Positions 8,010-19,066 of a DNA stretch of 45,344 bases are shown in pieces. A model generated the notes under the pieces. That model worked only from the letters and a program-made list of their open reading frames with translations, searched no databases and was not told where the DNA came from. This DNA is from Rhodoferax sp. (GTDB lineage: Bacteria > Pseudomonadota > Gammaproteobacteria > Burkholderiales > Burkholderiaceae_C). Location: the NCBI GenBank assembly GCA_031291295.1, contig JARLJI010000032.1, positions 1 to 45,344 of the forward strand, in the 5' to 3' direction. Each line of letters starts with the position of its first letter. The stretch's first letter is position 1. The translations under genes and the position numbers were made by a program.

Positions 8010-8927
8010 GTGGACACCTCATGGAAACATACCACCGTCTTGTTGAACGAAGCAGTCGAAGCTCTTCTCAGCAACCCGGATGCCTGCTACGTCGACGCCA
8101 CTTTCGGGCGCGGCGGCCACTCACGCCTGATTCTGTCCCGGCTCTCGCCACAGGGACGGCTGGTGGCTTTCGACAAGGACCTCGATGCGGTGGCCGAGGC
8201 GTCCACCATCAGCGACCCGCGCTTTTCGATTCGCCACGAGGGTTTTCGGCAGCTCGCCGAGTTGCCCGCGGTCAGTGCGGCCGGCGTGCTGCTGGACCTG
8301 GGTGTGAGTTCGCCGCAGATCGACAACCCGGTGCGCGGATTCAGTTTTCGGTTCGATGCCCCGCTGGACATGCGCATGGACACCACACGCGGCGAGAGTG
8401 TGGCCGAGTGGCTGGCCACGGCGCCCATTCAACAAATCACGGAGGTGATACGTGACTACGGTGAAGAACGGTTTGCTGGCGCCATTGCAAAGGCGATTGT
8501 TGCTCGCCGACAGGAACGGGGGCCTGTTTCAACCACCGCCGAACTGGCCGAACTCGTGGCTGGCGCGGTCAAAACCCGCGAGCCGGGCCAGAACCCTGCA
8601 ACGCGCACATTTCAGGCTTTTCGGATTTTCATCAACGCCGAGCTTGAAGAGCTGCAACAGGCGCTAGAGGCCAGTCTTCATGTGCTGCAACCCGGAGGCC
8701 GACTGGTGGTGATCAGTTTCCATTCGCTGGAAGATCGCATCGTCAAGCAATTCATCGCGAAACACGCGCGCGAGACGTTCGATCGCCGGGTTCCCTTTGC
8801 GCCGCCTCAGGCCATGAAACTCAAGGCGCTGGGCCGCATCAAACCAAGTGCCGCCGAAGTGGCGGCGAATCCCAGGGCGCGCAGCGCCGTGATGCGTGTG
8901 GCCGAAAGAACCGGGGTGGCGGCATGA
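8010..8927 (+). CDS. rsmH: 16S rRNA (cytosine1402-N4)-methyltransferase RsmH (MraW)
   Basis: Adds a methyl group to N4 of C1402 in 16S rRNA, using SAM, in the cytosol. 305 aa, usual length. N-terminal [13 protein letters not shown], the SAM-binding [27 protein letters not shown], and the late [14 protein letters not shown] are all family hallmarks. GTG start at 8010; the TGA stop overlaps the ftsL ATG (ATGA), so the two are translationally coupled. Confidence 0.97.
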   Translation: MDTSWKHTTVLLNEAVEALLSNPDACYVDATFGRGGHSRLILSRLSPQGRLVAFDKDLDAVAEASTISDPRFSIRHEGFRQLAELPAVSAAGVLLDLGVSSPQIDNPVRGFSFRFDAPLDMRMDTTRGESVAEWLATAPIQQITEVIRDYGEERFAGAIAKAIVARRQERGPVSTTAELAELVAGAVKTREPGQNPATRTFQAFRIFINAELEELQQALEASLHVLQPGGRLVVISFHSLEDRIVKQFIAKHARETFDRRVPFAPPQAMKLKALGRIKPSAAEVAANPRARSAVMRVAERTGVAA

Positions 8928-9223
8928 CACGTCTGAACCTGGTTTTGCTGCTCGCGGTGCTGGCCAGTGCGCTGTATTTGGTGAACACGCAGTACGAGTC
9001 GCGCCAGCTGTTCACGGCGCTTGACAAGGCCAACTCCGAGGCGCAGAAACTGGCGCAGGACAACGACCGGCTGCAGGTGGAAAAACGCACCCAGGCCACG
9101 CCGGGGCGGGTCGAGCAGCTGGCCAGAGCCAAGCTGCAAATGCGCCCGGCGTCGCCAGCCATCACGCAGTACGTGACTTACAACGCTGCAGGTGCCGGCG
9201 AATCGGTAAAGGGGGCGCGGTGA
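8924..9223 (+). CDS. ftsL: Cell division protein FtsL
   Basis: Bitopic inner-membrane protein of the FtsQLB divisome subcomplex, which gates septal peptidoglycan synthesis. 99 aa. A transmembrane helix at ~3-20 ([17 protein letters not shown]) is followed by a periplasmic coiled coil (~30-75, [20 protein letters not shown]). Sequence conservation of FtsL is low; the call rests on size, topology and position between rsmH and ftsI, with 4-bp overlaps on both sides. Confidence 0.93.
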   Translation: MTRLNLVLLLAVLASALYLVNTQYESRQLFTALDKANSEAQKLAQDNDRLQVEKRTQATPGRVEQLARAKLQMRPASPAITQYVTYNAAGAGESVKGAR

Positions 9224-10965
9224 GCAAAAGCGTTCTCTACACATCGAGCCCGCTGCTCGCGAGCAGAACTCCCGTTTGGCGCAGCAAGTTCATCGTGGCG
9301 GCCATCGCCTTGGGGTTTGTCGTGCTCGCCACGCGGGCCGCCTACGTGCAGGTGATCGACAACGACTTTTTCCAGAAGCAGGGTGAGGTGCGTTTTGCGC
9401 GCACCCTGGCGTTGCCCGCCTACCGCGGCCGCATTCTGGATCGCAATGGCCAGATCCTGGCTTCCAGCGTGCCGGCGCCCAGCATCTGGGCCATCCCCGA
9501 AGACATCGAGCGCGATGACCCGGCGGTGCAAGCCAAGCTCCGGCAGGTCGCCAGGCTGCTCGGCATGCCGCAGAAAGACTTCGACAAGAAGCTCAAGGAC
9601 GAGGACAAGACCTTCATCTGGATCAAGCGCCAGGTCGATGAGCCCGTCGCCAAGGCCATCGCAGAGCTCGGCATCAAGGGCATTTACCAGCGCAAGGAAT
9701 ACAAGCGCCAGTACCCCGAAGGGGAGGCCGCGGCGCACGTGGTGGGCTTCACCAACGTCGAGGACAGCGGACAGGACGGCATCGAACTCGAGTTCAACAA
9801 GGACCTGGCGGGCAAAGCCGGTTCACGTCGCGTGCTCAAGGACCGGCTCGGGCGCGTGGTGGAGGATGTCGGCGAGCAGGTGGCACCGATCGAAGGCCGG
9901 GACATTCAACTCAGCATTGACAGCAAGGTGCAGTTTTTCGCCTACCAGAAGCTGCGCGATGCGGTGGTCGCCAACAAGGCCAGGGCCGGCAGCGTGGTGG
10001 TGCTGGATGCGGTCACCGGTGAGCTGCTGGCGATGGCCAACTACCCCAGCTACGACCCCAACAACCGGCAAAACCTCACCGGCGAGCAACTGCGCAACCG
10101 TGCCATGACCGATGTCTTCGAGCCCGGCTCGACGGTCAAGCCCATCACCGTGGCGACGGCGCTGGAGCTCGGCCGCATCACGCCGCAAACGGTGATCGAC
10201 ACCTCACCCGGTCGCATCACCGTGGCGGGGGCAACCATCCACGACGACAGCAATTTTGGCGTGCTGACGGTGGAGGGGGTGATCCAGAAGTCCAGCAACG
10301 TGGGCGCCACCAGAATCTCGCAGCGCATGAGCGCGCAGGAGATGTGGAACTCATTTACGGCGGTCGGTTTTGGACAGAAGCCCCAAATCACCTTTCCCGG
10401 CGCCGTCACGGGCCGCCTGCGGCCATGGAAAACATGGCGGCCGATCGAGCAGGCCACCATGTCGTATGGTTACGGCCTGTCGGCCTCCCTGCTCCAGATT
10501 GCGCACGCCTACACGGCATTTGCGCACGATGGCGGCATCATCCCGGTGAGCCTGCTGAAAACCGACACACCCGCGGTCGGCGTGCCAGTGTTCACGCCGA
10601 AGGTCGTGAGCGAGGTGCGCAAGATGCTGCACATGGCCGCCGGTCCCGGGGGCACCGCGCCGCTGGCGCAGACTATGGGGTATTCGGTGGGCGGCAAGAC
10701 CGGCACGGCGCACAAGCAGGTTGGCAAAGGCTATGCCAGCAACAAATACCGGGCCTGGTATACCGGCATGTCGCCCATCGACCAGCCGCGCATCATCGTG
10801 GCCGTGATGATCGACGAGCCGAGCGGCGGCCAGTACTTTGGCGGTCTGGTGGCCGCGCCGGTGTTCAGCCAGGTGGTGCAGCAGACGCTGCGCATCATGA
10901 ACGTGGCCCCCGATCTGGCGGTCAAGCCGGAAATCGTGGCGAACAGCGTCAAAGAGAGCTTCTGA
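9220..10965 (+). CDS. ftsI: Penicillin-binding protein 3 / FtsI, septal peptidoglycan transpeptidase
   Basis: Class B PBP that crosslinks septal peptidoglycan with FtsW as its glycosyltransferase partner. 581 aa. Topology is a short cytosolic N-terminus, one transmembrane anchor (~25-45), a periplasmic dimerisation domain starting with RGRILDRNGQILA, then the transpeptidase domain. Active-site motifs are STVK (Ser304 nucleophile, Lys307), SSN (358-360) and KTG (493-495), all intact. GTG start overlaps the ftsL stop; murE starts 3 bp after the stop. Confidence 0.97.
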   Translation: MSKSVLYTSSPLLASRTPVWRSKFIVAAIALGFVVLATRAAYVQVIDNDFFQKQGEVRFARTLALPAYRGRILDRNGQILASSVPAPSIWAIPEDIERDDPAVQAKLRQVARLLGMPQKDFDKKLKDEDKTFIWIKRQVDEPVAKAIAELGIKGIYQRKEYKRQYPEGEAAAHVVGFTNVEDSGQDGIELEFNKDLAGKAGSRRVLKDRLGRVVEDVGEQVAPIEGRDIQLSIDSKVQFFAYQKLRDAVVANKARAGSVVVLDAVTGELLAMANYPSYDPNNRQNLTGEQLRNRAMTDVFEPGSTVKPITVATALELGRITPQTVIDTSPGRITVAGATIHDDSNFGVLTVEGVIQKSSNVGATRISQRMSAQEMWNSFTAVGFGQKPQITFPGAVTGRLRPWKTWRPIEQATMSYGYGLSASLLQIAHAYTAFAHDGGIIPVSLLKTDTPAVGVPVFTPKVVSEVRKMLHMAAGPGGTAPLAQTMGYSVGGKTGTAHKQVGKGYASNKYRAWYTGMSPIDQPRIIVAVMIDEPSGGQYFGGLVAAPVFSQVVQQTLRIMNVAPDLAVKPEIVANSVKESF

Positions 10966-10968
10966 ACC

Positions 10969-12480
10969 ATGAAGACGCTGTCCACTCCCGTTGAAGCCTC
11001 GCGCTGGCTGCATGCCCGCGTGCGTGGCACGCTGCAGGCCGACAGCCGGTCCGTGGCGGCCGGCGACGGCTTTATCGCCTGGCCCGGGGCGGCCACGGAC
11101 GGACGGCGCTACGTCTCTGCGGCGCTGGCCCAAGGCGCTGTCGCCTGCCTGGTCGAACAGTCGGGCGTCGAGGCCTTTGGCTTCGACGATGGCGCGGTCG
11201 CGAGCTATGCCGGCCTGAAGGCGGCCACCGGGCCGATTGCGGCGGCGTACTTCGAGGCGCCGACGCAGAGGCTCGACGTGCTCGCGGTCACGGGCACCAA
11301 CGGCAAAACCTCCATCGCCTGGTGGCTGGCACAAGCGCTATCAAATGTGAAGCAGCCGGCGCCCATCCCATGCGGGCTAATAGGCACTTTGGGCATTGGG
11401 CGGCCACCGCAGGTGGAGTTCAACGGGCTGACCACGCCGGACCCGGTGCTGCTGCAAAAACACTTCCGCCGCTTCGTGGACCAAGGCTTGCGTGCCTGCG
11501 CCATCGAAGCCTCGTCCATCGGACTGGCGGAGCGGCGCCTGGACGGCACCCGCATCCGGGTCGCCCTCTTCAGCAACTTGACGCAGGACCACCTGGACTA
11601 TCACGGCTCCATGGACGCTTACTGGCAGGCCAAGGCCGAGCTGTTTCGCTGGCCCGGTCTGCAGGCCGCCGTGATCAACGTGGACGACGCCCACGGCGCC
11701 GCATTGGCCGCGTCGCTGGCGGACCGCGCGATCGACGTGTGGACCGTGTCCTGTGCCGTGGAGACGGCGGCGCCGGCGCGGCTGCAAGTCCGCCACGTCG
11801 ACTATGCAACGCAAGGCCCTTTGCAGGGTCTGCGCTTTTCGGTGGCGGAAGGCGAGGAGCGTCACGAACTCGCCACGCAGTTGATCGGCCAGTACAACGT
11901 CTCCAATCTGCTGTGCGTGATCGGTGCCCTGCGCGCGATGGGCGTGGCGTTAAAAGACGCCGTGCAAGCCTGCCGGGACCTGCTGCCGGTGCCGGGGCGC
12001 ATGGACTGTGTCGCCGAGCCGGAGCAGCCGCTGGTCGCGATCGATTACGCCCACACGCCCGATGCGCTCGACAAGGCGCTGGCTGCGCTGCGACCGTTGG
12101 CGCAGCAGCGCGGCGGACGCCTCTGGTGTGTGTTTGGCTGTGGCGGTGACCGCGACGCCGGCAAGCGTCCGCTGATGGCCGCGGTGGCTGAAAAAAATGC
12201 CGACCACGTGGTCGTGACCAGCGACAACCCGCGCAGCGAAAGCCCCGAAGCCATCATCGGCCAGATCCTCGCCGGACTCAGCCGCGGTGATGCCGTGCGT
12301 GTGCAGTCCGACCGGGCGCTGGCCATCGCGGAGACCGTGGCGCAGGCCGGCGCACAGGACGTGGTGCTGATCGCCGGCAAGGGGCACGAAGACTACCAGG
12401 AGGCCGCGGGCGTCCGGCATGCGTTCTCCGACAAGACCCACGCGAGCCAGGCGCTGCAGCGCAGGAAGGTGAGCATATGA
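10969..12480 (+). CDS. murE: UDP-MurNAc-L-alanyl-D-glutamate--meso-2,6-diaminopimelate ligase MurE
   Basis: Third amino-acid-adding Mur ligase: ATP-dependent addition of meso-DAP in the cytosol. 503 aa. ATP-binding GTNGKT is at 109-114, and the DAP-selecting motif DNPR at 419-422. A typical Gram-negative DAP-type wall is therefore expected. At ~123-140 (SNVKQPAPIPCGLIG) the protein carries a stretch encoded by an interspersed repeat (11337-11390). The stop overlaps the murF ATG, with AGGAAGGTGAG just upstream serving murF. Confidence 0.97.
   Translation: MKTLSTPVEASRWLHARVRGTLQADSRSVAAGDGFIAWPGAATDGRRYVSAALAQGAVACLVEQSGVEAFGFDDGAVASYAGLKAATGPIAAAYFEAPTQRLDVLAVTGTNGKTSIAWWLAQALSNVKQPAPIPCGLIGTLGIGRPPQVEFNGLTTPDPVLLQKHFRRFVDQGLRACAIEASSIGLAERRLDGTRIRVALFSNLTQDHLDYHGSMDAYWQAKAELFRWPGLQAAVINVDDAHGAALAASLADRAIDVWTVSCAVETAAPARLQVRHVDYATQGPLQGLRFSVAEGEERHELATQLIGQYNVSNLLCVIGALRAMGVALKDAVQACRDLLPVPGRMDCVAEPEQPLVAIDYAHTPDALDKALAALRPLAQQRGGRLWCVFGCGGDRDAGKRPLMAAVAEKNADHVVVTSDNPRSESPEAIIGQILAGLSRGDAVRVQSDRALAIAETVAQAGAQDVVLIAGKGHEDYQEAAGVRHAFSDKTHASQALQRRKVSI
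11337..11390 (+). repeat. Interspersed ~50-bp repeat (family 2), copy inside murE
   Basis: Begins GCTATCAAATGTGAAGCAGC and continues through GGCGCCCAT to GCGGGCTAATAGGC. It aligns block by block with the copies at 26917 and 31752 (GCTA...TAGCTGCT.GCGC...GGGCTA.AGGCC). It is read in frame between the ATP-binding loop and the GTLGIG segment of MurE. Confidence 0.6.
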
Positions 12481-13961
12481 GCGCCCGGCCGCCCGAAGGC
12501 GCGAAGGCCCCCTCGGGGGGCAGCGCAGCACACGAAGTGGCAAGCGTGGGGGCCACGTCTTCCCCCATGATGACCTTGCAACAGGCGCTGGCCTGGATTC
12601 CCGGCGGCCGGCTCGTGGGCGACGGCGCGACGCCCGTGCAGCGGGTGCACAGTGACACGCGCACGCTGCAGGCCGGCGACCTGTTCGTGGCGCTCAAGGG
12701 TGAGCGTTTCGACGCCAACGATTTTCTGGCAGACGCCAAGGCCCGCGGCGCGGTGGCCGCCATTGCGCATCGCGGTCTGGCCGAGGCGGGGCTGGCCGGC
12801 ATCGAAGTGGCCGACAGCAAACAGGCCCTCGGCGCGCTCGCGGCCGGCTGGCGCGCGCAGTTCAAGCTGCCGCTGATCGCGGTCACGGGCAGCAACGGCA
12901 AGACCACGGTGACGCAGATGATCGCCGCGATCCTGCGCGCCTGGAAGGCGGATGCCGCGTTCGCCACCCAAGGCAACCTCAACAACGACATCGGCGTGCC
13001 ACTTACGCTCTTGCGCCTGCGCGCCGCGCACGAGGTGGCGGTGATCGAGCTGGGCATGAACCATCCCGGCGAAATTGCCACCCTGGCCGATATCGCGCGG
13101 CCCACCGTGGCGCTGGTCAACAACGCGCAGCGCGAGCACCAGGAGTTCATGGCCACGGTGCAGGCCGTGGCGTATGAGAACGGCGCGGTGATCGAGTCGC
13201 TGGCGGCAAGCGGCGTCGCCGTGTTTCCGGCGGACGACGCCTACACCCCGATCTGGACGGCGCTTGCGGGCGCGCGTCCCTGCATGAATTTCGGCGCCAC
13301 CGCTGGCGCCGATGTCAGTTTGGCCGGTATTGAGTGGAAACAGGGGCATTGGCAGGTGAGCGTGCAAACGCCCGCCGGGCCGTTGGCTTACCAGCTCCAT
13401 ATCGCCGGCCGCCACAACGTGCGCAACTCGCTGGCCGCCGTGGCCTGTACGCTGGCTGCCGGCGTGCCGCTGGCCGCGATGGCGCAGGGGCTCGGGCGTT
13501 TCGAGCCGGTCAAGGGGCGCTCGCGCGCGCTGGAGGTGACGCTGGCCGGCCACGCCATCACCGTGGTGGACGACACCTACAACGCCAACCCCGACTCGGT
13601 GCGCGCCGCCATCGAGGTGCTGGCCGAACTGCCGGGGCCGCGCCTGCTGGTGCTCGGCGACATGGGCGAGGTGGGCGATCAGGGCCCGCAGTTCCACGCC
13701 GAGGTCGGCGCCCATGCGCGGGCGTTGGGCGTGGAGGCGCTGTTCACGCTCGGTGCGCAGGTGGCCCAGGCGGGGACCAGCTTCGGCGCCGGCCGGCATT
13801 TCGACGACATTGCGGCGCTGAACGCTGCGGTGCTGGCCGAGCTGCCGCAGCGCAACAGCGTGCTGGTCAAGGGCTCGCGCTTCATGAAGATGGAGCGCGT
13901 GGTGGAGGCCATCACTGCTCACGCACAACAACAAAATCAGGAAGAAGGCCATGCTGCTTAG
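12477..13961 (+). CDS. murF: UDP-MurNAc-tripeptide--D-alanyl-D-alanine ligase MurF, with repeat-encoded N-terminal extension
   Basis: Adds D-Ala-D-Ala to complete the UDP-MurNAc-pentapeptide. 494 aa from ATG 12477, which overlaps the murE stop and has the strong AGGAAGGTGAG upstream. Family homology begins only at [13 protein letters not shown] (Met31/32, 12567-12572). Residues 2-30 include GAKAPSGG, are encoded by a dispersed repeat and also occur at the start of MurG. ATP-binding GSNGKTTV and the later NAQREHQEF and [10 protein letters not shown] segments confirm MurF. A start at 12567 is possible but lacks a well-spaced Shine-Dalgarno. mraY overlaps the 3' end by 11 bp. Confidence 0.95.
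   Translation: MSARPPEGAKAPSGGSAAHEVASVGATSSPMMTLQQALAWIPGGRLVGDGATPVQRVHSDTRTLQAGDLFVALKGERFDANDFLADAKARGAVAAIAHRGLAEAGLAGIEVADSKQALGALAAGWRAQFKLPLIAVTGSNGKTTVTQMIAAILRAWKADAAFATQGNLNNDIGVPLTLLRLRAAHEVAVIELGMNHPGEIATLADIARPTVALVNNAQREHQEFMATVQAVAYENGAVIESLAASGVAVFPADDAYTPIWTALAGARPCMNFGATAGADVSLAGIEWKQGHWQVSVQTPAGPLAYQLHIAGRHNVRNSLAAVACTLAAGVPLAAMAQGLGRFEPVKGRSRALEVTLAGHAITVVDDTYNANPDSVRAAIEVLAELPGPRLLVLGDMGEVGDQGPQFHAEVGAHARALGVEALFTLGAQVAQAGTSFGAGRHFDDIAALNAAVLAELPQRNSVLVKGSRFMKMERVVEAITAHAQQQNQEEGHAA
12478..12566 (+). repeat. Dispersed GC-rich repeat (family 1), copy A at the murE/murF junction
   Basis: Shares GGCGCGAAGGCCCCCTCGG, then GGGGCAG and the trailing GCAAGCGTGGGGGCCA with copies at 17904 and (inverted) 26242. 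It begins right after the ATGA overlap and stays open as 29 codons in frame with murF. The CCCCC/GGGGG core can form a hairpin. Confidence 0.85.
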
Positions 13962-15129
13962 CCTCGCCCAGTGGCTGCAAACCCTGTCCCCGGAATTCGG
14001 TGGCTTTCGGGTGTTCCAGTACCTGACCTTTCGCGCCGTGATGGCGGCCATGACGGCGCTGCTGATCGGCCTGCTGGCCGGCCCCGCCGTGATCCGCCGC
14101 CTGACCGAACTCAAGATCGGCCAGCCCATCCGCGGCTACGGCATGGAATCGCACCTGAGCAAAAGCGGCACGCCCACCATGGGCGGCGTGCTGATCCTGC
14201 TGTCGATCGCCGTCTCGACCCTGCTCTGGTTCGATCTCTCGAATCGCTTTGTCTGGATCGTGCTGCTCGTCACGCTGGGCTTTGGTGCCATCGGCTGGGT
14301 CGACGATTGGCGCAAGGTGGTGAACAAGGATCCGGAAGGCATGCGCTCGCGCGAGAAGTATTTCTGGCAATCCGTGATCGGCCTGGTGGCCGCGCTGTAT
14401 CTGGTGTTCAGCATTTCCGAGAGCTCCAACCTGCGCGTGCTGGAGCTGTTCTTCGATTGGGTCCGTTCGGGCTTCGATGTGAGCCTGCCGCCCAAGGCCG
14501 GCCTGCAGTTACCGTTTTTCAAGGAAGTCAGCTACCCGCTGGGCGTGTTCGGATTTGTGTTCATGTCGTATCTGGTCATCGTCGGCGCCAGCAACGCGGT
14601 GAATCTGACGGACGGGCTGGATGGGCTGGCCATCATGCCGGTGGTGATGGTGGGCTCGGCATTGGGCGTATTCGCCTATGTGACGGGCAGCGCGGTGTAT
14701 TCCAAATACCTGTTCTTCCCGCACATTCCGGGCTCCGGCGAGCTGCTGATCTTCTGCTCGGCCATGGCCGGCGCCGGTCTGGCTTTTTTGTGGTTCAACA
14801 CCTACCCCGCGCAGGTCTTCATGGGCGACGTCGGCGCCCTGGCGCTGGGCGCGGCGCTTGGGACCATCGCGGTGATCGTGCGGCAGGAAATCGTGCTGGC
14901 CATCATGGGCGGCATCTTCGTCGTCGAGGCCATCTCGGTGATGGCGCAGGTGATGTATTTCAAGTACACCAAAAAGAGGTTTGGCGAAGGCCGCCGCATC
15001 CTCAAGATGGCGCCGCTGCACCATCACTTCGAGAAGAGTGGCTGGAAGGAAACGCAGATCGTGGTGCGCTTCTGGATCATCACCATGCTGCTGTGCCTGC
15101 TCGGCCTGTCCACCCTGAAGCTGAGGTAA
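13951..15129 (+). CDS. mraY: Phospho-N-acetylmuramoyl-pentapeptide transferase MraY
   Basis: Integral membrane enzyme that transfers phospho-MurNAc-pentapeptide to undecaprenyl phosphate, forming lipid I. 392 aa with about ten transmembrane helices. Diagnostic segments are [13 protein letters not shown], the Asp-rich VDDWRKV loop, [13 protein letters not shown], and [13 protein letters not shown] near the C-terminus. Start ATG 13951, with GGAAGAAGG upstream inside the murF 3' end. murD follows after 3 bp. Confidence 0.97.
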   Translation: MLLSLAQWLQTLSPEFGGFRVFQYLTFRAVMAAMTALLIGLLAGPAVIRRLTELKIGQPIRGYGMESHLSKSGTPTMGGVLILLSIAVSTLLWFDLSNRFVWIVLLVTLGFGAIGWVDDWRKVVNKDPEGMRSREKYFWQSVIGLVAALYLVFSISESSNLRVLELFFDWVRSGFDVSLPPKAGLQLPFFKEVSYPLGVFGFVFMSYLVIVGASNAVNLTDGLDGLAIMPVVMVGSALGVFAYVTGSAVYSKYLFFPHIPGSGELLIFCSAMAGAGLAFLWFNTYPAQVFMGDVGALALGAALGTIAVIVRQEIVLAIMGGIFVVEAISVMAQVMYFKYTKKRFGEGRRILKMAPLHHHFEKSGWKETQIVVRFWIITMLLCLLGLSTLKLR

Positions 15130-15132
15130 GAC

Positions 15133-16650
15133 GTGCACCCGCTTGAAAACCAACACGTTCTGATCCTGGGCCTGGGGCACTCCGGCCTGGCGATGGCGCG
15201 CTGGTGCGCGCGCTGTGGCGCACAGGTCACGGTGGCCGACACCCGCGAGTCGCCGCCCCAGCTCGAGGCGCTCCAGCGTGAGGTGCCGGCTGCGCGTTTT
15301 GTGAGCGGCGCGTTCGGCGCGGCGCTGGTGGAAGGCTCATCCGTGCGCGCCGTGTTCAAGAGCCCGGGTTTGATGCCGGCTGTGGTTGCTACGGTTTCAG
15401 AAGCGGCCCGTGCCCAAGGGCTCTGGGTTGGCGGTGAACTGGATCTTTTTTCTCAGGCACTGGCGGCGTTGCAGCAGAGCCAGGGTTACGCGCCCAAGGT
15501 GCTGGCCATCACGGGCACCAACGGCAAGACCACCGTCACCTCGCTCACCGGCCAGTTGATCGAGCGGGCCGGAAAATCGGTCGTCACCGCGGGCAACATC
15601 GGCCCGACGCTGCTCGAAACACTGACAGAAAAACTGGATGCGGGCGCGCTGCCCGAGGTCTGGGTGCTGGAGCTCTCCAGCTTCCAGCTCGACGGCCTGA
15701 AGGGCTTCGAGCCGACCGCCGCCACGGTGCTCAACCTGAGCCAGGACCACCTCGACTGGCACGGCACGATGCAGGCCTATGCGGATGCCAAGGCACGGAT
15801 TTTCGGGCAACACGCGCTGATGCTGCTGAACCGCGAAGACCCGCTGGTGATGGCGATGCTGCCCGCGCCGGTGAAAGCCAAGGGCGGCAAGACGGTGCAG
15901 CGCGACTACGTCACGTTCGGCGGCGACATGCCGCAGCGTCCCGGTGACTTCGGCATCGAACTGGTGAACGGCATGGCCTGGCTGGTGCGCGCGCTGGAAG
16001 CCGACGAAACCATCAAAAAACGCAAGGGCGACGAGCCGGAGATCCACATCCAGCGCCTGATGCCGGCCGATGCGCTGCGTATCCGCGGCCGTCACAACGC
16101 GGTGAATGCGCTGGCCGCGCTGGCGCTGGCTGGTGCCGCCGGCTGCGCGCTCGGTCCGCTGTTGTATGGGCTGCGGGAATACCGGGGCGAGGCGCACCGC
16201 GTGGAGCCAATCGGCATCGTGCGCGACGTGGAATATTTCGATGACAGCAAGGGCACCAACGTCGGCGCCACCGTCGCGGCACTGTACGGCCTGGGCGCCG
16301 AACGCCGCGTGGTCGTCATTCTGGGCGGTGACGGCAAGGGGCAGGACTTCGCGCCGCTGGCCGCGCCCGTGACACGCCATGCGCGGGCCGCCGTGCTGAT
16401 CGGGCGCGACGGCCCGAAAATTCGCGCCGTGCTCGAGTCCACCGGCGTGCCGCTGATCGACGCGGGCACGATGCAGGATGCCGTGCTGCAGGCCAGCCAG
16501 CAGGCCGGCACGGGCGACGCGGTGCTGATGTCGCCGGCCTGCGCCAGTTTTGACATGTTCGACAACTACGGGCACCGCGCCCAGGTGTTCCGCGACGCGG
16601 TGGCGGCGCTGGCCGCGCAGGCCGGCATGCCATTGGAGGGTGCCGCATGA
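15133..16650 (+). CDS. murD: UDP-N-acetylmuramoylalanine--D-glutamate ligase MurD
   Basis: Second Mur ligase, adding D-Glu to UDP-MurNAc-L-Ala. 505 aa, longer than the ~440 aa E. coli enzyme because of a charged insertion (~245-310) in the central domain. N-terminal [15 protein letters not shown] is the Rossmann-like nucleotide site, and GTNGKTTV the ATP loop. SQDHLDWH and [10 protein letters not shown] are family signatures. GTG start at 15133; the stop overlaps the ftsW ATG. Confidence 0.97.
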   Translation: MHPLENQHVLILGLGHSGLAMARWCARCGAQVTVADTRESPPQLEALQREVPAARFVSGAFGAALVEGSSVRAVFKSPGLMPAVVATVSEAARAQGLWVGGELDLFSQALAALQQSQGYAPKVLAITGTNGKTTVTSLTGQLIERAGKSVVTAGNIGPTLLETLTEKLDAGALPEVWVLELSSFQLDGLKGFEPTAATVLNLSQDHLDWHGTMQAYADAKARIFGQHALMLLNREDPLVMAMLPAPVKAKGGKTVQRDYVTFGGDMPQRPGDFGIELVNGMAWLVRALEADETIKKRKGDEPEIHIQRLMPADALRIRGRHNAVNALAALALAGAAGCALGPLLYGLREYRGEAHRVEPIGIVRDVEYFDDSKGTNVGATVAALYGLGAERRVVVILGGDGKGQDFAPLAAPVTRHARAAVLIGRDGPKIRAVLESTGVPLIDAGTMQDAVLQASQQAGTGDAVLMSPACASFDMFDNYGHRAQVFRDAVAALAAQAGMPLEGAA

Positions 16651-17906
16651 AGGCCACCCTGCAGCAGATCTCGGGCTGGTTCGGTGGCCTGCCCAACGTC
16701 ACGGCGCAAGCGCTGCCGGTGCGTATTGGCGGGGCCGACTTTGGCGGCAGAGGCCGCGCGCGCGCGAGCATGGCCGGCTTCGACCAGACCCTGCTCTGGG
16801 TCACGGTGGCGCTGCTGGCCTGGGGCCTGGTGATGGTGTACTCGGCCACCATCGCGATGCCGGACAATCCCCGGTTCGCGCGCTACGCACCCACGCATTT
16901 CCTGGTGATGCATGTGCTCTCGCTGGCGGTGGGATTTGTGGCCGCCTTGATCACGTTCCAGATTCCGCTTGCCACCTGGGAAAAGGTCGCACCCTGGCTG
17001 TTTGTGGCATCGCTGGTGTTGCTGGCCGCCGTGCTGGTGCCGCATATGAGCCACAGCGTCAACGGCGCACGCCGCTGGATCCCCTTGGGGTTCATGAACT
17101 TTCAGCCCTCCGAGCTGGCCAAACTTGCGATGGTGCTCTACGCTGCCGACTACATGGTGCGCAAGATGGAAGTGAAGGAAAAATTCTTCCGTGCCGTGCT
17201 GCCGATGGCGGTTGCCGTGGCGGTGGTCGGCGTGCTGCTGCTGGCCGAGCCCGACATGGGCGCCTTCATGGTGATTGCCATCATTGCCATGGGCATCCTG
17301 TTCCTCGGCGGCGTGAACGCGCGCATGTTCTTCCTGATCGCAGCCCTGCTCATGGTGGCGTTCAGCCTGATGATTGCCACCTCCGAATTCCGCCGCGAGC
17401 GCATCTTTGCCTATCTCGATCCATGGACCGAACACAACGCGCTCGGCAAGGGCTACCAGCTGTCGCACTCCTTGATTGCGATCGGCCGTGGCGAAATCTT
17501 TGGCGTGGGGCTGGGCGGCAGCGTGGAAAAACTCCACTGGCTGCCCGAGGCGCACACCGACTTCCTGCTGGCGGTGATCGGTGAGGAATTTGGCCTGGTG
17601 GGCGTGCTGTGCGTGCTCGGCCTGTTTTTCTGGCTGATCCGCCGCATCATGCACATTGGCCGCCAGTCGATCGCGCTGGACCGGGTGTTTGCCGGGCTGG
17701 TCGCCCAGGGCGTGGGCATCTGGATCGGTTTTCAGGCCTTCATCAACATCGGGGTGAACCTGGGCGCGCTGCCGACCAAGGGCCTGACCCTGCCGCTGAT
17801 GAGCTATGGCGGCTCGGCCATCCTGATGAACCTGGTGACCATCGCCCTGGTGCTGCGCATCGACTACGAGAACCGGCAACTGATGCGGGGAGGGCGGCGC
17901 GCATGA
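16647..17906 (+). CDS. ftsW: FtsW, SEDS-family septal peptidoglycan glycosyltransferase
   Basis: Polytopic membrane protein that polymerises lipid II at the septum together with FtsI. 419 aa, about ten transmembrane helices after a ~45-aa cytosolic N-terminus. SEDS hallmarks are [43 protein letters not shown], and the terminal [12 protein letters not shown] RodA paralog is encoded at 38905. The assignment as FtsW rather than RodA rests on the dcw position. Confidence 0.96.
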   Translation: MKATLQQISGWFGGLPNVTAQALPVRIGGADFGGRGRARASMAGFDQTLLWVTVALLAWGLVMVYSATIAMPDNPRFARYAPTHFLVMHVLSLAVGFVAALITFQIPLATWEKVAPWLFVASLVLLAAVLVPHMSHSVNGARRWIPLGFMNFQPSELAKLAMVLYAADYMVRKMEVKEKFFRAVLPMAVAVAVVGVLLLAEPDMGAFMVIAIIAMGILFLGGVNARMFFLIAALLMVAFSLMIATSEFRRERIFAYLDPWTEHNALGKGYQLSHSLIAIGRGEIFGVGLGGSVEKLHWLPEAHTDFLLAVIGEEFGLVGVLCVLGLFFWLIRRIMHIGRQSIALDRVFAGLVAQGVGIWIGFQAFINIGVNLGALPTKGLTLPLMSYGGSAILMNLVTIALVLRIDYENRQLMRGGRRA

Positions 17907-19066
17907 GCGGCGTCGGGCCGTCCCAAGGCGCGAAGGCCCCCTCGGGGGGCAGGGAGCCACACGCAGTGGGCGAGCGTGGGGGCAGCATGAGCCAAAAATG
18001 CGCCCTGGTCATGGCCGGTGGCACCGGTGGCCACATCTTTCCAGGCCTGGCGGTGGCGCAGGCCCTGCGCGAGCGCGGCTGGCGCGTGCACTGGCTCGGC
18101 GGACGCGGCCGCCCGGGCCAGCCGAGCATGGAAAGCCAGCTGGTGCCACCGCGCGGGTTCGCCTTCGAGAGCATTGATTTCTCGGGCGTGCGCGGCAAGG
18201 GTGTGAGCACGCTGATCCTGCTGCCGCTGCGCCTGCTCAAGGCGTTCTGGCAAAGCCTGCAGGTGGTGCGCCGCGTCAAGCCCGATGTGGTGGTGGGGCT
18301 GGGCGGCTACATCACGTTCCCCGGCGGTCTGATGAGCGTGCTGCTCGGCAAGCCGCTGGTGCTGCACGAGCAGAACTCGGTCGCCGGCATGGCCAACCGG
18401 GTGCTCGCCCGCGTGGCCGCGCGCGTGTTCACGGCCTTCCCCAATGTGCTGAAAAAAGCCCGGTGGGTGGGCAACCCCTTGCGCGTGGCCTTCACCTGCC
18501 AGGCCGATCCGAAAACGCGCTTTGCCGGGCGCAGCGGCCCGCTGCGCCTGCTGGTGGTGGGCGGCAGCCTCGGCGCGCGCGCTCTCAACGAGGTCGTGCC
18601 GCAGGCGCTGGCCCTGATCCCCGAAGCGCAGCGCCCGGTGGTCACGCACCAAAGCGGCGCCGCGCAAATCGACGCGTTGCGCGCCAATTACGCGCGCGCC
18701 GGCGTAACGGCCGAACTCACGCCTTTCATCGACGACACGGCGCGGGCCTTTGCCGATGCCGACCTGATCGTCTGCCGCGCCGGTGCCAGCACCGTGACCG
18801 AAATCGCCGCGGTCGGCGCGGCCGCCGTCTTTGTGCCGTTCCCCTCGGCGGTGGACGACCACCAGACGGGCAACGCCAACTTCCTGGTGGCGCAGGGCGG
18901 CGGCTGGCTCGTGCCGCAAAGCGAGCTGAGCCCCGGGCGGCTGGCTCAGATGCTACAAAAAATGGAGCGCTCTACGCTGATGGAGCGGGCGCTACAGGCC
19001 AAAAAGATGCAAAAGATTGACGCCACGGACGACGTGGTCACTGCCTGCGAGGAGCTGGCCCCATGA
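17903..19066 (+). CDS. murG: UDP-GlcNAc--lipid I GlcNAc-transferase MurG, with repeat-encoded N-terminal extension
   Basis: Peripheral membrane glycosyltransferase converting lipid I to lipid II. From ATG 17903 (overlapping the ftsW stop, GGGGAGGG upstream) the product is 387 aa; family homology starts at the second MSQ at 17987. Residues 2-28 (including GAKAPSGG) come from the same dispersed repeat as the MurF extension. [26 protein letters not shown], and [15 protein letters not shown] are MurG signatures. The C-terminal segment [18 protein letters not shown] is overlaid by a second repeat family (18952-19006). Start 17987 is the conservative alternative. The stop overlaps the murC ATG. Confidence 0.95.
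   Translation: MSGVGPSQGAKAPSGGREPHAVGERGGSMSQKCALVMAGGTGGHIFPGLAVAQALRERGWRVHWLGGRGRPGQPSMESQLVPPRGFAFESIDFSGVRGKGVSTLILLPLRLLKAFWQSLQVVRRVKPDVVVGLGGYITFPGGLMSVLLGKPLVLHEQNSVAGMANRVLARVAARVFTAFPNVLKKARWVGNPLRVAFTCQADPKTRFAGRSGPLRLLVVGGSLGARALNEVVPQALALIPEAQRPVVTHQSGAAQIDALRANYARAGVTAELTPFIDDTARAFADADLIVCRAGASTVTEIAAVGAAAVFVPFPSAVDDHQTGNANFLVAQGGGWLVPQSELSPGRLAQMLQKMERSTLMERALQAKKMQKIDATDDVVTACEELAP
17904..17986 (+). repeat. Dispersed GC-rich repeat (family 1), copy B at the ftsW/murG junction
   Basis: Contains CCAAGGCGCGAAGGCCCCCT and ends GGCGAGCGTGGGGGCAGC. Like copy A it starts immediately after an ATGA stop/start overlap and is open in the downstream frame. The sequence ATGAGC occurs at both borders (17903 and 17987), which could be a target duplication. 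Confidence 0.85.
18952..19006 (+). repeat. Interspersed ~50-bp repeat (family 2), copy inside murG
   Basis: Begins GCTACAAAAAATGGAGCGCT and ends GGGCGCTACAGGCCAAAAAG. These termini match those of the intergenic copy at 26917-26969 (GCTATTAATTTGG... AGGGCTAGAGGCCAAAA). Read in frame in the MurG C-terminus. Confidence 0.6.

Noticed and set aside
16566..17960. 464-aa minus-strand open frame opposite ftsW
   Set aside because: His/Gln-rich shadow of a GC-rich gene on the other strand; ftsW is unmistakable. The same applies to long antisense frames opposite hslU, ftsA, ftsZ/lpxC, the kinase gene, mraY and others.
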